The notes beneath the pieces were generated by a model that saw only the letters and a list, made by a program, of their open reading frames with translations, did not search any database and had not been told where the DNA came from. The position numbers and the translations under genes were made by a program. From assembly GCA_942492855.1 (NCBI GenBank), contig OW818647.1, positions 2,604,001 through 2,668,000 of the forward strand: a DNA stretch of 64,000 nucleotides. The letters run 5' to 3'. This DNA comes from G963677485 sp942492855. Lineage in GTDB: Bacteria; Armatimonadota; HRBIN16. This document shows positions 34,683-46,852 of the stretch, piece by piece; positions within the stretch are counted from its first letter, which is position 1; each line of letters opens with the position of its first letter.

Positions 34683-35606
34683 ATGGATCAAGAACAGAAA
34701 TCAACTCAAGCCGAAGTGAACTCGGCGGGGAATTCGTCAGGTTGCTGCAGCGGTTCCAGTTCGTGCTGCGGGTCCGGCGAATCGGGCAGTGCTACAATCA
34801 AGCTGGCGGTCAAACAGCGTTATGCGTCGGCCGCTGTGGCCGCTTCAGGCAAACAAAAGGCAAGCTGTTGTGATGGCGGATCATGTAAAGATGCGATCAC
34901 CAGCAACATCTACACTGAGCTGGAGGCCGAGGGTATCCCCGATGAGGCACTGCTTGCCTCGCTGGGTTGTGCCAATCCCCACGCGTTGGCTGCGCTCATG
35001 CCGGGTGAGGTTGTGCTGGACCTGGGCAGCGGCGGCGGAATAGACGTGCTATTATCAGCCAAGCGGGTTGGGCCCACGGGGAAAGCATACGGGCTGGATA
35101 TGACCGACGAAATGCTGGAGCTGGCTCGCAGCAACCAAGCCAAGGCGGGCGCCACCAATGTGGAGTTCTTGAAGGGGGAGATCGAGAGCATCCCTCTACC
35201 CGATAGCTCCATCGATGTGATCATCAGCAACTGCGTCATCAATCTATCGCCAGACAAGGCTCAAGTGCTGCGTGAGGCATACAGGGTGCTGAAGCCGGGC
35301 GGCCGGTTTGCGGTGGCGGATGTGGTGTTGGAGAATCCGCTGACGGACATCGCTAAGCAGAACCTGTCCATGTGGTGCAGTTGCATCTCAGGCGCGATCG
35401 TCAAGGCGGACTACATCGATATGTTGACCTCGGCAGGATTTGCCGATGCCAAAGTCACAGTCGCCCGCAGGTATACGGCTGAGAACGCCGATGGGCTGGT
35501 TCCATCGGAGGTGATCGCGCAGTTGAGCGATGATGAGCTGACAAAGCTGATGTCCAGTTTTATCAGCGCTTTTGTCACCGCCACGAAGCCAATTTCACAG
35601 AAATAG
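34683..35606 (+). CDS. arsM: Arsenite S-adenosylmethionine methyltransferase
   Basis: The 307-residue enzyme transfers methyl groups from SAM to As(III). The ATG at 34683 follows AGGTGG. The N-terminal 60 residues are Cys-rich (GCCSGSSSCCGSG and SCCDGGSCKD), as often in ArsM. The SAM site is VLDLGSGGGIDVLLSA (~105-120). The three arsenic-binding Cys expected in the family fall in the N-terminal Cys cluster, SNCVINLSPDK and MWCSCISGAI. The C-terminal helical domain is complete. It stands alone with its own promoter and terminator; no arsR is nearby, so control may be from elsewhere. It is cytoplasmic. Confidence 0.93.
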   Translation: MDQEQKSTQAEVNSAGNSSGCCSGSSSCCGSGESGSATIKLAVKQRYASAAVAASGKQKASCCDGGSCKDAITSNIYTELEAEGIPDEALLASLGCANPHALAALMPGEVVLDLGSGGGIDVLLSAKRVGPTGKAYGLDMTDEMLELARSNQAKAGATNVEFLKGEIESIPLPDSSIDVIISNCVINLSPDKAQVLREAYRVLKPGGRFAVADVVLENPLTDIAKQNLSMWCSCISGAIVKADYIDMLTSAGFADAKVTVARRYTAENADGLVPSEVIAQLSDDELTKLMSSFISAFVTATKPISQK

Positions 35607-35653
35607 GAAACTGAGTTCATATTGGCCTAAAATGGCCGATTTGAGCACGAAAT

Positions 35654-35693
35654 GCCCTCATTCCAGGTGCGCTGATACCCCTAGAATGAGGGC
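35654..35693 (+). terminator. Probable terminator of arsM
   Basis: GCCCTCATTC (35654-35663) and GAATGAGGGC (35684-35693) form a perfect 10-bp stem with a 20-base loop, followed by TTTT. It lies 48 bases after the stop and ahead of the rRNA promoter. Confidence 0.65.
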
Positions 35694-35741
35694 TTTTGAC
35701 ACGAATTTCCTCTAATTTCGCAAATCTGTCAAAACTGGGGC

Positions 35742-35770
35742 TTGACACGGGTGTTTCTACATGGTATGAT
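35742..35770 (+). promoter_or_regulatory. rRNA operon promoter
   Basis: TTGACA (35742-35747) and TATGAT (35765-35770) have the ideal 17-base spacing, about 175 bases before the mature 16S. The leader between contains CCTTGAAAACTAGG, a phrase typical of rRNA leaders. This is the best sigma70-like promoter in the window. Confidence 0.8.
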
Positions 35771-35943
35771 TATCTTTGCCGGAGCGAAACGGGGTAAGCC
35801 CCTCGAGCCGGTTGGGACCTTGAAAACTAGGTGAAGCAGCGAACCAAACGTCTGTTGAAAGACAGGCGAGAATGGTAATTCGGTTTTGAAGCTAATCGAT
35901 CCACTAAAGTTGGAACTTAACTCCGCAAGGGGTATAAGGATAT

Positions 35944-37496
<1,553 letters not shown>

Positions 37497-37602
37497 GGAA
37501 GCGCCCCACTCTTTGGAGTGGTGAGCATCTCTCAGGTCGTCCGAGTTATTATTCTTCAGTTTTGGTTAAGAGTTTCACCTAGTCTCCGCGGTCTCGCGGC
37601 GT

Positions 37603-37679
<77 letters not shown>

Positions 37680-37688
37680 CCCAAGTTT

Positions 37689-37764
37689 GGGGGATTAGCT
37701 CAGTTGGGAGAGCACCTGCTTTGCAAGCAGGGGGTCAGCGGTTCGAGCCCGCTATCCTCCACCA
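37689..37764 (+). tRNA. alaT: tRNA-Ala (TGC anticodon)
   Basis: A 76-base cloverleaf with encoded CCA: acceptor GGGGGAT/ATCCTCC with one G-T pair, anticodon loop TTTGCAA, T-loop GTTCGAGCC. It follows tRNA-Ile by 9 bases, as in many rRNA operons. Confidence 0.97.
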
Positions 37765-38112
37765 GGAAGTTAGAGTGGACGGAGCTTCGTAAGAAGCTTC
37801 GGCTGCGTAAAAAACTAACTCAACTTGGTAAGGGTGGCAGGTAAGAAGAAATGCCGGGTTGCAATCCGGCAAAGTTGTCACGAAAGTGGCGAGACGCACA
37901 TTGAAAATCGCATAGGGTAGACATGGCATCTTTAAGTTAAGAAGCTAAGGTTCAGGACGAATAATCCAAAAATCAAAGCTAATTACTTGAAGCTACACAT
38001 TTCACAAAACAAACAAGACAGTCACAGAAGGAAACTTCTGTAATGAATTCTATAGATGGTGGCATCTTACAGGAATGTAGGATGTTGCGCCTCTAAGGTA
38101 TCGAAGCTCATG
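37765..38112 (+). other. 16S-23S internal spacer, part after tRNA-Ala
   Basis: This 348-base stretch is the remainder of the transcribed spacer up to the 23S 5' end. It is AT-richer than the rRNA genes and presumably holds the processing stem of the 23S. No further tRNA is seen. Confidence 0.7.
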
Positions 38113-41044
<2,932 letters not shown>

Positions 41045-41139
41045 GAGCCCGATACTTTAAAGGCGCACACCGCCTATAGATAAGTTGTGTGAAATGCGGC
41101 CATGTCTACCCGATGCGATAGTAATCGCGTCACGGCTCT

Positions 41140-41256
41140 CCTGGTGATCACGGCGGAGGGGATACACTCGTTCCCATACCGAACACGACCGTTAAGCCCT
41201 CCAGCGCCGAAAGTACTTGGGGCGCAAGCCTCCGGGAGGATAGGACATCGCCAGGG
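41140..41256 (+). rRNA. rrf: 5S ribosomal RNA
   Basis: The 5' strand CCTGGTGATCACGG pairs with the 3' end CATCGCCAGG, and the conserved TTCCCATACCGAACACG block is present. Length ~117 bases. It follows the 23S by about 95 bases and completes the operon. Confidence 0.93.
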
Positions 41257-41266
41257 GTTTTCTTTC

Positions 41267-41310
41267 ACACCCCCCGCAGCACTCATGCTGCGGGGGGTGT
41301 TCTGCTTTTT
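41267..41310 (+). terminator. Intrinsic terminator of the rRNA operon
   Basis: ACACCCCCCGCAGCA (41267-41281) and TGCTGCGGGGGGTGT (41286-41300) form a perfect 15-bp stem with a CTCA loop, followed by TCTGCTTTTT. It lies 11 bases after the 5S. Confidence 0.95.
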
Positions 41311-41359
41311 AGGGGAGCAAGGAGTCAGGAGGAGAGGAGGCGGGAGGCAGAAGGGGTCC

Positions 41360-41513
41360 GTAGGGGCGACCGGCGGTCGCCCGCAACTGATATTCGTGGA
41401 TGACCCTTGTGGTCAACCGAACACCTTGGTGGGCATCGGCCAGTTACCCCGCCTGTGACGCACATCGGTGCCGATCCCAGGTTTGCGGATGACCACAAGG
41501 GTCATCCCTACGA
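41360..41513. repeat. Dispersed GTAGGG palindrome, copy 5 (variant)
   Basis: The left end GTAGGGGCGACCGGCGGTCG is the same phrase as in copy 3. The inner part uses GGATGACCCTTGTGGTCA and the right end GGATGACCACAAGGGTCATC then CCTACGA, a sister variant of the family. No gene is seen between 41311 and 41570. Confidence 0.65.
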
Positions 41514-41570
41514 ATCCGGTGTCATATGATTAAATCGACACGGGTGCCTGCACCCTACAATGGCCTTCCT

Positions 41571-43697
41571 CTACTCCTCGTCGGTTTCCATGATAATGAA
41601 CTCGCCGTGGGTGAACATGGGAGCCCCAAGCTCAAGAGAGTCGGCGTCAGGCTGGGAGCCGCCGACGAACACATCAATTGTGCCTGCCTCCAGGAACCTC
41701 TCGCCGGTTTCATCCACCAGGGTGAGGCCCATGATGGGCGCAAATAGCTTCACTTTCTCCTTTTCACCCGGTTTGAGGTGAACGCGACCCACGGCCACAA
41801 GCTGCCTTCGGGGGCAGTCGACCGAGCTAAAGCGGTGCACAATATACATCTGTACCACCTCATCACCTGCGACATCACCTGTGTTGGTCACCGTGACGGT
41901 GGCGGACAAGCCCGCTTCGCTCTCTTCGAGAACCAGATCACTGTAGCTGAAGCTGGTGTAGCTCAAACCAAACCCAAACGGCCACTGCGGCGTCCCGCGG
42001 AAGTAGCGGTAGGTGCGGTCAGACATTGAGTAGTCCGAGAAGTCCGGCAACTGGACGGTGCTGGCGTAGAAAGTGACAGGCAGCCGTCCGCTTGGGTTGA
42101 CCTTCCCAAGTACTACCTCAGCAATAGCCAGCCCGCCCATCGCACCCGGATAGAAGCACTGCAAGACTGCAGACGCATCGGCGATACACTCAGGCAGCGC
42201 GACGGCGCTACCGCTGATGTTGACCACGACCACCGGTTTGCCGATGGTCACCAACTGCTTGAGCAGCTCCGACTGGCATGACGGCAGCTCGATGCGCTCA
42301 CGGTCGCCATTCGCGTCGGATCCAGCAGCATCACCCTCTTCGCCCTCCATGCTAGGGTTCAAACCGCAGGCGAAGATGATGACATCGGCAGCTTTCGCTG
42401 TGTCCCGTGCGGCCTGGATCATGACTTCATCCACCTTACCCGCATGGGCGCATCCGGCGGCATGAAAAACCTTACTGCCTTCGGCGAGTTGCGTGATGCC
42501 TTCCAGTAGGTTGACCATATGAGAGGGTGTGCCGTTGTAGTTGCCTAAGAGCACCGTGTTGTCAGTAGCATTCGGTCCGATCACCGCGATGGATTGCGTG
42601 ATGCTTTTGAGTGGAAGGGCGTGATCAGTGTTCTTCAGGAGCACCACGCTCTGTCGGGCTGCTTGAAGGTTTAACTGCGTGTGCTCTTCACACTCCACCA
42701 CATCCATGCTGATCTTGGTATAGGGGTGGGTTTGAGGTTCATCAAACAGACCCAGCTTCAGACGGGTCGTCAGCAGCCGTATGAGTGCTTTGTCGATGTC
42801 AGATTCCGAAATCAACCCCATGATCACCGCATCCTGCACGGTGCAGAACTGCTCACCGCAGCAAAGATCGCAGCCCGCTTTGATGGCCATCGCACTCGCG
42901 GTGGGTGCATCAGGGGCCAGACCGTGATCTTTGAAAATGTCGTTGATCGCCCAGCAGTCGGAGACCACATGCCCCTCAAAACCCCACAGCTCCCTCAGGG
43001 TTTGCTGAAGCAGCGTGGGGCTGGCACAACACGCTTCGCCATTTACTCGGTTGTAGGCACCCATCACCGCCTCGACTTTAGCGTCTTGCACCAGAGCTCG
43101 GAAGGCGGGTAGGTAGGTCTCTTCAAGCTGCTTGGGGCTGACCTCCGCGTTGAACCCATGCCTCAGCGACTCCGGCCCGCTGTGAACCGCGAAGTGCTTG
43201 GCGCAGGCTGCCGCTTTGAGCATCGCAGGGTCATCGCCCTGAAGGCCTTTCACGAAGGCGATCCCCAGCAGCGAGGTGAGGGTGGGGCACTCCCCGTATG
43301 TCTCCTGACCTCGGCCCCAGCGAGGGTCGCGGAAGATGTTGATGTTGGGGGTCCAGAAGGTCAGTCCTTTGTAGATGGAGCGGTCGTTCATCGCCGCGGC
43401 CGCATGATGTTTCGCGCGGCCTTCATCCGAAATGGCGGTCGCCACCCTCTGCAGCAGCTCGGGATTGAACGTAGCTGCGAGTCCGATGGCCTGCGGGAAG
43501 ACGGTGGCGAAACCGGCCCGTGCTACTCCATGCAGGCATTCGTTCCACCAGTTGTAGGCCGGCACCCCCAGCCGCTCAATGGCGGGGGACTCGTGGCATA
43601 ACTGCGAGACCTTCTCCGCAAGCAGCATCTCATTGAGCAGTGCCTGTGCGCGCTGGGTAATGAGAAGCGTGGTATCGAGCCATGGGTGCAGTGCCAT
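41571..43697 (-). CDS. GH3 family beta-xylosidase/beta-glucosidase
   Basis: The 708-residue product has the three-domain GH3 layout. The TIM barrel holds YNWWNECLHGVAR, FWTPNINIFRDPRWGRGQETYGE, CAKHFAVHSGPE and the nucleophile strand GHVVSDCWAIND (Asp247). The second alpha/beta sandwich carries SIAVIGPNA, DVIIFACGLNPSMEGEEGD (acid-base region) and VVVNISGSAVAL. A C-terminal fibronectin-III-like domain (YRYFRGTPQWPFGFGLSYTSF) ends it. The YNWWNE and SDCWAI wording is that of xylosidase-type members. No signal peptide is seen, so it should work in the cytoplasm on imported oligosaccharides. It stands alone. Confidence 0.93.
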   Translation of the reverse strand: MALHPWLDTTLLITQRAQALLNEMLLAEKVSQLCHESPAIERLGVPAYNWWNECLHGVARAGFATVFPQAIGLAATFNPELLQRVATAISDEGRAKHHAAAAMNDRSIYKGLTFWTPNINIFRDPRWGRGQETYGECPTLTSLLGIAFVKGLQGDDPAMLKAAACAKHFAVHSGPESLRHGFNAEVSPKQLEETYLPAFRALVQDAKVEAVMGAYNRVNGEACCASPTLLQQTLRELWGFEGHVVSDCWAINDIFKDHGLAPDAPTASAMAIKAGCDLCCGEQFCTVQDAVIMGLISESDIDKALIRLLTTRLKLGLFDEPQTHPYTKISMDVVECEEHTQLNLQAARQSVVLLKNTDHALPLKSITQSIAVIGPNATDNTVLLGNYNGTPSHMVNLLEGITQLAEGSKVFHAAGCAHAGKVDEVMIQAARDTAKAADVIIFACGLNPSMEGEEGDAAGSDANGDRERIELPSCQSELLKQLVTIGKPVVVVNISGSAVALPECIADASAVLQCFYPGAMGGLAIAEVVLGKVNPSGRLPVTFYASTVQLPDFSDYSMSDRTYRYFRGTPQWPFGFGLSYTSFSYSDLVLEESEAGLSATVTVTNTGDVAGDEVVQMYIVHRFSSVDCPRRQLVAVGRVHLKPGEKEKVKLFAPIMGLTLVDETGERFLEAGTIDVFVGGSQPDADSLELGAPMFTHGEFIIMETDEE

Positions 43698-43861
43698 TTT
43701 GTGCCTCGCGAAGTTAGTTTACTATTGGTATTATACGAAACAGACAATGTGGGCGACCTTGAGTGGTATGGTTTGACGTAACTTGCCATCGAAATCAGTC
43801 TCTCTTGCGAGGTATAATAACTGCACAAGGATAGATTCTAGGTGGGAAGTGAGGCAACCAG

Positions 43862-44167
43862 ATGAGCGGTTTCGTGCTAGACAGATTAGAGCTCCATTCC
43901 AGGCTAAAAATGTTCAAAGCAGAGCGTGCCGAAGAGTACCATCTGAAACTATTGGGTTATTTTGGATCGTACGCCCGCAACCAGGCTGGCGATGATAGCG
44001 ATGTGGATATTGTTTTTGATACGGATGCCCCTAATCTATTTCGTGCCGTGGTCATGAAGCAAGAGCTCGAGCAGCTGCTAGGCCGGTCTGTCGATATGCT
44101 GCAGTTACGAGGACTTACCAATGCCGGTTTGAAAGCACGCATCGAGAATGAAGCTATCTATGTATGA
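43862..44167 (+). CDS. MNT-type nucleotidyltransferase (MntA-like antitoxin)
   Basis: The 101-residue product has the minimal nucleotidyltransferase core: LGYFGSYARNQAGDDSDVDIVFD, with the GSxAR motif and the DxD pair that binds metal and nucleotide. Such proteins, when beside a HEPN gene, AMPylate the HEPN toxin and so neutralise it (MntA/HepT system). GAGG lies 7 bases upstream of the ATG. The gene after it, overlapping its end, is only a short HEPN remnant, so the antitoxin may now be without a working toxin. Motif residues are intact. Confidence 0.85.
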   Translation: MSGFVLDRLELHSRLKMFKAERAEEYHLKLLGYFGSYARNQAGDDSDVDIVFDTDAPNLFRAVVMKQELEQLLGRSVDMLQLRGLTNAGLKARIENEAIYV

Positions 44168-44264
44168 TGTCTTGTTGTTACGTGACCAGCTCTACGGTAT
44201 ATGCCGCGATGATATTCCTGTTTTGATTGATACAGTTCGTCAGATGATTGACGATATCGGCTGA
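44148..44264 (+). pseudogene. Internally deleted HEPN (HepT-like) toxin remnant
   Basis: An ATG overlapping the end of the nucleotidyltransferase gene opens a 38-residue frame: MKLSMYDVLLLRDQLYGIC resembles the first helix of a HepT protein, and DDIPVLIDTVRQMIDDIG the last helix. The ~70 residues between, including the RxxxxxH RNase motif, are missing, and the frame stays open across the junction. An in-frame internal deletion would explain this. It is also possible that this is only a short chance frame, but position, overlap and both end motifs argue otherwise. Confidence 0.6.
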
Positions 44265-44299
44265 TCTTCTTCATCACATAATCAAGGATGCAGGTATAA

Positions 44300-46795
44300 A
44301 TGCGTCATTCTTTGGCATCGCATTTCGTCGTAGTTGCTCTTGCGTTCCTTGGATGGTTTTGCGGATGCGGCTGTGGGTGTATGGCGGATAGTTCCGCAGA
44401 TGGAGGCAAGCGCGTCATGGCTGATCAGAATTCCAAAGTGAGCTTCACCACAAACCTGACCGGCTGGCATGGCCTGAATGGAACCTGGAGCGTTGATGGT
44501 GGCGGCTATCGCGGCTCTGGCGGCGGTGACAACTGGGCGATCTGCGACAAGCAACTAAGCGGTGACACCGCGTTTGTCTACGAAGCGGACGTGCAGATAT
44601 CCAAAGATCAGTTCGCCGCTGGTGTGATTTTTGGCGTGCAAGACCTGACCAACACCTCAGGCCGTCCGGCAAGATGGTATTGCATGAACGTGGTGCCCAA
44701 GTCGAATGTCACCAATGTATTTACCCAGCTCCACGGTGCCACCGAGTGGAATGAGAGTCGCGCACTGACCGAGACGGAGCGGGCGACCGAGCTCTATCAT
44801 TTCCGCATCGAATACCTGGGCAACAGACAAGCCAATTTCTACCTGAACGGGACATTGGTGGTCAGCCGAGAGCTGCCTAACTACGCCGGCGGGTATTTCG
44901 GCTTGATGGTTTATGAAGCAGCCGCTAGCTTCAATAATGTGAATGCCATGGTGGTCACTCCGCCCAAACTGAACGGCTTGGAGCTGATCGGCGCGGAGCT
45001 CGACAAGCCGTTCGATCCTGCTGTTCATACCTATTGGGCCCATCTTCCCAATAAAGCTAAATCCGTGAAGATCAAGGGTGTTGCGGCTGACACATTCACT
45101 CTGCAGGTTGGTAAGCAGGACGTGCGTAGTGGACAGCCCGCCGTGGTAGAGCTGGTCGATGGCCACAATCCGATTAGCGTGAAGGTTGGCGAACCGAAAT
45201 CGGGGTTGTCTGATACCTATACTATTAATATAGTGCGCGAACCGGATGCCAGGAAGGTGTATCGCGAGGCCAGCCGGTCGCAGTTGCATTTCACGCCCTA
45301 TATGTTTCAGATGAATGACCCCAACGGGCTGGTCTATAATGAAGCGACCAAAGAGTATCATCTATACTTCCAGTGCAACCGGCCGTTTGCCACCGGTCTA
45401 TCGGGGCTGCCCGGCTCCGGGACCACCAGCTGGGGACACGCGGTATCGAAAGACCTGATGAACTGGCAGGAGTGGCCGCTCGCGCTGACGCCAGACAGGC
45501 TGGGCACGATCTGGAGCGGTTCCTGCGTGGTGGACCGCGATAACACCTCGGGCTTATTCGATGCCAGCACCCCTCCCGGGGCGCGGTTGGTGGCGTTCTA
45601 TACCAACGCTGGCGGTGACATGACCTTCCGCTTTGGCAAAGAGAGCCTGGCCTACTCGAAGGACGGCGGATACACCTGGGTAAAATACCCTGGAAATCCT
45701 GTGGTTCGAAACCCGAAGGATATCTACGGTGGTGGTCTGCGCGATCCAAAGGTGATCTGGTATGCCGACCCGTCGATGCCCGGAGGCGGTATCTGGGTGA
45801 TGGTGACCGCGATCGATTCGCACATATTCACCTCACACAACCTGGTGGACTGGTCGCATTCTGGTCCGCTGCTGGACAAAAGCGGTAAGGCGTTCGAGGC
45901 CGAGTGCCCGGATCTGTTCCCGTTGGCGGTCGACGGCGATCCTGGCAATATCAAGTGGGTGTTCAGTGCTGCCGGGGTGTTCTACCTCATCGGTCATATG
46001 GACAAAACCGGCGTGGACAAACTGATGTTTGTACCTGAGACGGACAAAATCGAGCCGTTGAAAGGCGTGTATGACATCGTGCACAAGATTCCCGTAGGAG
46101 AGCCTTATGCCGCGCAGACCTTCTACAACGACCCGCTTGGTCGGCGCATCTCCATCGCCTGGCTTCGCGACAAATATATGAAGTGGAAGGACAAGAACTG
46201 GGAAAGCGCCCTGTCGCTGCCCCTGGAGATGAAGCTGCGCACGATCAACGGGAAGCTCCATCTGACGCAATATCCGGTCAGCGAGTTGAACAAGCAGCGG
46301 GATGGTAAGCCGATCCTCAGCCTGCGGAATAAGGCGGTAGATGTTGGCAGCGCGAATCTGCTGAGTGGTATGAAGGCCACACTGGCGGATATCGAGGCCA
46401 CGATCACCCTTGGAACCGCCACGGAAGTTGGCTTCAAACTGCGTGTTGGTGAAGCCGCCGGTGGTCAAGAGGTGCTGGTCAAATATGACCGGAAGCAAAA
46501 CCGGCTGATTGTGGATAAATCGACGACCGACCCGGGGTTCGTGCCCCTCTATTCGCCAGAGATGGGTACACTCGACGGCAACAAGATTAAACTGAGGATC
46601 ATTTTGGATCAGACCTGCATTGATGCGTTTGGCAATGATGGTGAGGCGTTCGTCTCAGGTCTCATCTATTCGGAGTTCGAGAATACGGGCATGGAGTTCT
46701 ATACCAACGGCACCGCCAGCATCGATACGCTGGACATCTATAAGATGAAGAAAATGAAGCGCAAAATGCCTGTGCGTGAGATACCAGCAAAATAG
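44300..46795 (+). CDS. Secreted GH32 fructan hydrolase with N-terminal lectin-like domain
   Basis: The 831-residue protein begins with a signal sequence ending in WFCGCGCGCMADSS, possibly a lipoprotein cleavage site. Residues ~45-215 are a concanavalin-like domain (FTTNLTGWHGLNGTWSVDG, FYLNGTLVVS). A Cadherin-like/SLH-type beta module follows (~220-315). The GH32 propeller starts near 330, with all three catalytic blocks: FQMNDPNGLVYN (nucleophile Asp340), GLRDPKVIWY (RDP motif) and FEAECPDLFPL (acid-base Glu). A C-terminal beta-sandwich (LGTATEVGFKLRVGEA) is typical of the family. Levan or inulin is a likely substrate. A paralogue follows 57 bases later. Confidence 0.92.
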   Translation: MRHSLASHFVVVALAFLGWFCGCGCGCMADSSADGGKRVMADQNSKVSFTTNLTGWHGLNGTWSVDGGGYRGSGGGDNWAICDKQLSGDTAFVYEADVQISKDQFAAGVIFGVQDLTNTSGRPARWYCMNVVPKSNVTNVFTQLHGATEWNESRALTETERATELYHFRIEYLGNRQANFYLNGTLVVSRELPNYAGGYFGLMVYEAAASFNNVNAMVVTPPKLNGLELIGAELDKPFDPAVHTYWAHLPNKAKSVKIKGVAADTFTLQVGKQDVRSGQPAVVELVDGHNPISVKVGEPKSGLSDTYTINIVREPDARKVYREASRSQLHFTPYMFQMNDPNGLVYNEATKEYHLYFQCNRPFATGLSGLPGSGTTSWGHAVSKDLMNWQEWPLALTPDRLGTIWSGSCVVDRDNTSGLFDASTPPGARLVAFYTNAGGDMTFRFGKESLAYSKDGGYTWVKYPGNPVVRNPKDIYGGGLRDPKVIWYADPSMPGGGIWVMVTAIDSHIFTSHNLVDWSHSGPLLDKSGKAFEAECPDLFPLAVDGDPGNIKWVFSAAGVFYLIGHMDKTGVDKLMFVPETDKIEPLKGVYDIVHKIPVGEPYAAQTFYNDPLGRRISIAWLRDKYMKWKDKNWESALSLPLEMKLRTINGKLHLTQYPVSELNKQRDGKPILSLRNKAVDVGSANLLSGMKATLADIEATITLGTATEVGFKLRVGEAAGGQEVLVKYDRKQNRLIVDKSTTDPGFVPLYSPEMGTLDGNKIKLRIILDQTCIDAFGNDGEAFVSGLIYSEFENTGMEFYTNGTASIDTLDIYKMKKMKRKMPVREIPAK

Positions 46796-46852
46796 CATTT
46801 TCGAAAGATACCATCATCAAAATAAACGCGAGAGACAGACTCAGGAGATAAC

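Noticed and set aside
45833..46498. Minus-strand frames opposite the GH32 genes (also 46874-47479 and 48635-49282)
   Set aside because: They mirror the GH32 coding sequence in both paralogues and have no motifs of their own.
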